Shown in pieces: positions 61,073 through 64,000 of a stretch of 64,000 nt of DNA. The notes under the pieces are model-generated. The model had not been told where the DNA came from. It saw only the letters and a list, made by a program, of their open reading frames with translations, and searched no databases. The stretch's first letter is position 1, and each line of letters opens with the position of its first letter. The position numbers were made by a program, and so were the translations under genes. The stretch comes from Nocardia pneumoniae NBRC 100136 (GTDB lineage Bacteria; Actinomycetota; Actinomycetes; Mycobacteriales; Mycobacteriaceae), in NCBI RefSeq assembly GCF_000308755.1, contig NZ_BAGF01000052.1, positions 16,722-80,721 of the forward strand, given 5' to 3'.

Positions 61073-61759
61073 TCAACCCGATATCGCGGCGACCAGCATG
61101 TAGGCGGTGCCCGCGTCCATCACCACGTGCGGCACCGCCGCCCACGGCCGGGCGGGTCCGGTGAGAGCGGCGACGCATCCCCCGGAACGGAGGAGCAACC
61201 CGAGCGGCCCCCGGTTGTGCGCGAGCGTCCACCCGCCGCGGGCGGCGAAGGCGACGAGCAGCGCGTCGAGCAGGAACAGCGCGGCGAGCCCGAGCGCAGG
61301 GACAGCGGCTGGCCCGCCCGCGTGCCCGGCTGCGGTGTGGCCGGACATCGCGTAGAGCATCACGGCGGTGGCCGCGATGTGGTAGCCGAGCGGGATCAAC
61401 CGGTCGACCGGCACGGGCCGGCCTTGCGCGGCGTGCTCCGCGGCGCGGGCCACCAGCAGCGCGGCGAACACCACCGCCATCGCCGTCAGCACCCCGCGCA
61501 GCGCATGCGGGCTCGCACTCGAGGGAAACAGCAGCATGCCGAGCATCACCAGGCACATCACCACATGAGCGGCATCGGATTCGGCATGTACCGAATCATC
61601 CTTTACAGGGGATTCCGCGGCTACGGCGGCGAGCTCGACCTGGCGACCGAGTAGCGGCACGGCAGCCGTCACCCGCGCCAGCACGATCGCCGCCGCGATC
61701 AAGAACGCCCCTACAACCACCCACCGCAATACGGCATACTCCTGCACGAACTGCGCCAC
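61073..61759 (-). CDS. DUF5134 membrane protein
   Basis: The 228-residue product has five or six membrane helices (VVVGAFLIAAAIVLARVTAA; VVMCLVMLGMLLF; LTAMAVVFAALLVARAA; ALGLAALFLLDALLVAF) and an internal His-containing patch (HVVMC; SGHTAAGHAGG). DUF5134 is an actinobacterial family of unknown function. It precedes sigK on the same strand by 66 bases, so it may be part of the SigK response or simply adjacent. GTG 61759 fits AGAGGTGG at good spacing. Confidence 0.78.
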   Translation of the reverse strand: MAQFVQEYAVLRWVVVGAFLIAAAIVLARVTAAVPLLGRQVELAAVAAESPVKDDSVHAESDAAHVVMCLVMLGMLLFPSSASPHALRGVLTAMAVVFAALLVARAAEHAAQGRPVPVDRLIPLGYHIAATAVMLYAMSGHTAAGHAGGPAAVPALGLAALFLLDALLVAFAARGGWTLAHNRGPLGLLLRSGGCVAALTGPARPWAAVPHVVMDAGTAYMLVAAISG

Positions 61760-62035
61760 ACCCCACCACCTCTCAGCACGACGGCCACCGGTCGTCGCGC
61801 TTCCATGCTCGCATCCCGAAACGGTTGGAGCGCCCTTTTCGGTTGCGCAGCAGTAACCTTGGGCGCGCCCGCGGTCGATCGAGCGTGTTCGGTCGGTGCG
61901 GTGGGGCACCGCCACGTCCGCTCCTGGGCGAAAAGCATCGACGGAAAAGCCGAATCACCAAGCGGACTCATTCGCGGTATCCCGATGTGCACCCATGAGT
62001 GGGCGTCCAGCATGGCGGCCCGCCATGATGGACGA

Positions 62036-62540
62036 ATGTCGCGCCAGATCGAGCAGCGCGTCGCCGATGCGGAGAACGGCGGCCTCCGCATCACTGTGGA
62101 CGACGTGACCGACCCCGCCGTTACCACCCTGCTCACCGAGCACCTCGCCGAGATGGCCGAGCATTCGCCCGCGGAGAGCATGCACGCGCTGGACCTCGCG
62201 GCGCTACGCCACCCCGGCGTCATCTTCTGGACCGGATGGGACGGGCAGACCCTTGCCGGATGCGCCGCCCTGAAGCGCCTCGACAGCGAGCACGCCGAGA
62301 TCAAATCCATGCGCACCGCGGCGACGCACCAGCGCCGCGGCGTCGGCTCCACCTTGCTGCGCCATCTCATCGGCCGAAGCCACCGCACGCGGCTACCGAC
62401 GTCTCAGCCTGGAAACCGGCGCCGCCGACTTCTTCCGGCCCGCCCACAAGCTTTACGCGGCCCACGGCTTCGATTACTGCCCACCGTTCGGCGACTACCG
62501 CCCCGACCCCAATAGCGTGTTCATGACCCGGGTGCTCTGA
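62036..62540 (+). pseudogene. GNAT N-acetyltransferase interrupted by a +1 frameshift
   Basis: From ATG 62036 the product reads as a GNAT enzyme (LLTEHLAEMAEHSPAESMHA, GVIFWTGWDGQTLAGCAALK, and the acetyl-CoA loop THQRRGVGSTLLRHLI). After codon 112 (62369-62371) the frame becomes Arg/Pro-rich. Skipping one G at 62372 restores the expected C-terminus AEATARGYRRLSLETGAADF, HKLYAAHGFDYCPPF and FMTRVL, ending TGA 62538-62540. The in-frame stop otherwise lies at 62515. The gene is therefore either a recent pseudogene, a base-insertion artefact of assembly, or a programmed shift; the first two are likelier. Family assignment is certain; integrity is not. Confidence 0.8.
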
Positions 62541-62669
62541 CTCCGAACCGGCCGACAACGCAACGCGGGGCGCGAACACCGGTCGTGCGCAGCGAACACC
62601 ACAACAGTCGGGACCGACGAACGCCGGACCGTGGCGAAAGTCTCGGGTCTACGCAACCACACCGGCGCT

Positions 62670-63899
62670 CTAACCAGCGCCGAGTGCGCGGGTGAACCCG
62701 TCGACGAGTTCGGACACCTGGTCGTCGGTCATGACGAACGCCGGGGAGATCTGCATGGCGCCCTGGCCCGCGGCACGGCTGGAGATGCCGTGCGCGCGCA
62801 AGGTTTTCACCAGCGGCAGACCTTCCGCGGGGTCGGCCAGCTGGATCGCGGCGACGGCGCCGAGACCGCTGCGGACCTCGGCGACCCTGGGATGCTCGGC
62901 GAGCACCGCCAGCTGGTCGTGGAGGCTGGATTCCAGGCGCAGGGCGGCATCGAGGAGGTTCTCGCGCTCGATGATGTCCAGGTTCGCCAGCGCGGCCGCC
63001 GCGGCGCCCGCGTGGCCGCCGTAGGTGTAGCCGTGCCGCCACCAGACGCCGCCCGCGAAGAACGGCTCCGCCACGTGAGGTCCGACGAAGACGGCGCCCA
63101 TGGGCAGATAGCCGGAGGTCAGGCCTTTCGCGGTGGTCATCAGGTCGGGTTCGAGGGCGAAACGGGAGGAGGCGAACCAGGCTCCGCCGATGCGGCCGAA
63201 ACCGGTGACCACCTCGTCAGCGACGAACAGGATGTCGTGGTCGCGGCAGATGCGGCGCACCTCGGTGAGGTAGCCCTCCGGCGGCAGGTAGACGCCGCCC
63301 GCGCCGATCACGGGTTCGCAGAAGAACGCGGCGATGCGTTCGGCGCCGACCTCTTCGATCAGCGCGATCAGGGCTTTCGCGTCGTCCCATGCCACGGTTC
63401 GCGCGGCGGGCATCAATTCGCCGTACCCCTCGCGGTTCCCCGGTATGCCCGCCAGGGCGGTACCCGCGACGTGCATGCCGTGGTAGGCGCGCTGCCGCCC
63501 GACCACGATCGTCTTGCCGGAGTGTCCGAGTTCGTGCCAGTAGCGGCGGGCGAGTTTGGCGGCGGTGTCGACGGAGTCGGAGCCGCCGGAGGTGAAGAAG
63601 ATCTTGCTGTTCGGTACCGGGGCCAGCTCGGCGAGCCGCTCGGCCAGTTCCTGGGTGACCGGTTCGGTGATGTCACCGAAATTGGAGTAGTGCGCGATCG
63701 TGCGCAACTGGGCGGCGACGGCGTCGGCGATCTCGCCGCGACCGTGCCCGACGTTGGCGAACCACAGGCCCGCGGTGGCGTCCAGGTAGCGATTGCCCGC
63801 CTGATCGAAGACGTAGGCGCCGTCGCCCCGGGCGACGACGAACGCGCCGTCTCGCTCGACTGCGCCCATGTCGGCAAAGCCGTGCCAAAGCGCGGTCAT
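62670..63899 (-). CDS. Class III aminotransferase (omega-transaminase type)
   Basis: The 409-residue product matches class III aminotransferases: FVFDQAGNRYLDATAGLWFA-like YVFDQAGNRYLDATAGLWFA, KIFFTSGGSDSVDTAAKLAR, FCEPVIGAGGVYLPPEGYL, FVADEVVTGFGRIGGAWF (PLP-binding Asp) and MTTAKGLTSGYLPMG (PLP-lysine). Members act on beta-alanine, putrescine, GABA or diamines with pyruvate; the exact amine is not determinable. Its ATG overlaps the stop of a 27-codon leader ORF (ATGA). Confidence 0.9.
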   Translation of the reverse strand: MTALWHGFADMGAVERDGAFVVARGDGAYVFDQAGNRYLDATAGLWFANVGHGRGEIADAVAAQLRTIAHYSNFGDITEPVTQELAERLAELAPVPNSKIFFTSGGSDSVDTAAKLARRYWHELGHSGKTIVVGRQRAYHGMHVAGTALAGIPGNREGYGELMPAARTVAWDDAKALIALIEEVGAERIAAFFCEPVIGAGGVYLPPEGYLTEVRRICRDHDILFVADEVVTGFGRIGGAWFASSRFALEPDLMTTAKGLTSGYLPMGAVFVGPHVAEPFFAGGVWWRHGYTYGGHAGAAAAALANLDIIERENLLDAALRLESSLHDQLAVLAEHPRVAEVRSGLGAVAAIQLADPAEGLPLVKTLRAHGISSRAAGQGAMQISPAFVMTDDQVSELVDGFTRALGAG

Positions 63900-63920
63900 G
63901 CCTGCGCCTCGCTGGCGCTC
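63896..63920. repeat. 25-base direct repeat, copy 1
   Basis: TCATGCCTGCGCCTCGCTGG... (25 bases to 63920) is identical to 63976-64000. On the reverse strand it carries the end of the leader ORF and the start codon of the aminotransferase. Confidence 0.8.
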
Positions 63921-63979
63921 GGCTCCGCCATGACCGCGCAGGCGGCTGTGCCCATGGTTCGCTCGCTACGCTCACTCAT
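63896..63979 (-). CDS. Candidate 27-codon leader peptide before the aminotransferase
   Basis: ATG 63979 to TGA 63896 is exactly 84 bases and encodes MSERSERTMG... ending SASEAQA. Its TGA overlaps the aminotransferase ATG. It resembles the ORF at 25616-25699 in length, start (ATGAGTGA) and 3' end. The segment just upstream (63976-64000) repeats its end, so a second chained copy probably starts beyond the window. Confidence 0.45.
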   Translation of the reverse strand: MSERSERTMGTAACAVMAEPSASEAQA

Positions 63980-64000
63980 GCCTGCGCCTCGCTGGCGCTC
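63976..64000. repeat. 25-base direct repeat, copy 2
   Basis: Identical to 63896-63920 over 25 bases. It contains the ATG of the leader ORF at 63979 and, on the reverse strand, the stop of a presumed previous leader ORF running off the window. Confidence 0.8.

Overview
The window is high-GC actinobacterial DNA from the order Mycobacteriales, most probably a Nocardia or close relative. The evidence is gene order. From about 1.6 to 16.1 kb it follows, without a break in order, the Mycobacterium tuberculosis block Rv2689c-Rv2703 (TrmA-type methyltransferase, APC permease, ceoB/ceoC, DUF3159, OB-fold, hydrolase, DUF3710, dut, DUF3093, DUF4193, cei, suhB, ppgK, sigA). The partner block Rv2707-Rv2714 (YihY, DUF3039, DUF3099, sigB, ideR, DUF4192, PAC2) recurs between 30.2 and 47.7 kb. 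The blocks are interrupted by accessory modules absent from the mycobacterial order, and several genes look leaderless (TANNNT 6-8 bases before the start codon). No rRNA, tRNA, CRISPR array, transposase or prophage gene was seen.

Layout. 0-1.6 kb: SIMPL, VOC and DUF1330 genes. 1.6-16.1 kb: the conserved block, including a KimA-like potassium permease divergent from two RCK proteins, plus an extra SigD/ShbA-like ECF sigma factor. 16.2-19.9 kb: an ethanolamine operon (permease-eutB-eutC) with overlapping genes and an inverted-repeat operator. 20.2-25.8 kb: a cation/proton antiporter with its TrkA-C subunit, a histidine kinase/response regulator pair, DUF952, a DUF7455 zinc protein and a TetR regulator. 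25.8-30.1 kb: an SNF2 helicase with a SWIM-finger partner, facing a second SF2 helicase. 30.2-38 kb: YihY, DUF3039, DUF3099, an MFS transporter, VOC, a HemK-like methyltransferase, sigB and a DUF4333 lipoprotein. 38.2-42.1 kb: AcuC deacetylase overlapping a GNAT/acyl-CoA-synthetase lysine acetyltransferase. 42.3-50.3 kb: ideR-galE, DUF4192, a lipoprotein, PAC2 and a DUF3516 helicase.

50.4-52.8 kb holds a compact polyamine pathway: a fold III PLP decarboxylase followed by one polypeptide fusing AdoMet decarboxylase to spermidine synthase. 52.8-64 kb holds a second antiporter, an SDR/tautomerase operon with a TetR regulator and two copies of one palindromic operator, a gamma-glutamylcyclotransferase, an intact oxyR with divergent ahpC-ahpD, phzF, a sigK/rskA pair under a DUF5134 membrane gene, a frameshifted GNAT gene, and a class III aminotransferase.

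The most unusual signals are: (1) a family of 84-base repeats, each encoding a 27-residue peptide, chained by ATGA/GTGA overlaps into the tetR at 25.5 kb and the aminotransferase at 63.9 kb; (2) the AcuC/acetyltransferase writer-eraser pair; (3) the fused SpeD-SpeE with its decarboxylase; (4) an Arg/Gly-rich insertion inside the TrmA-type methyltransferase; and (5) a putative ECF-type promoter at sigB. All functional statements rest on motif recognition and family knowledge; no database search was run.
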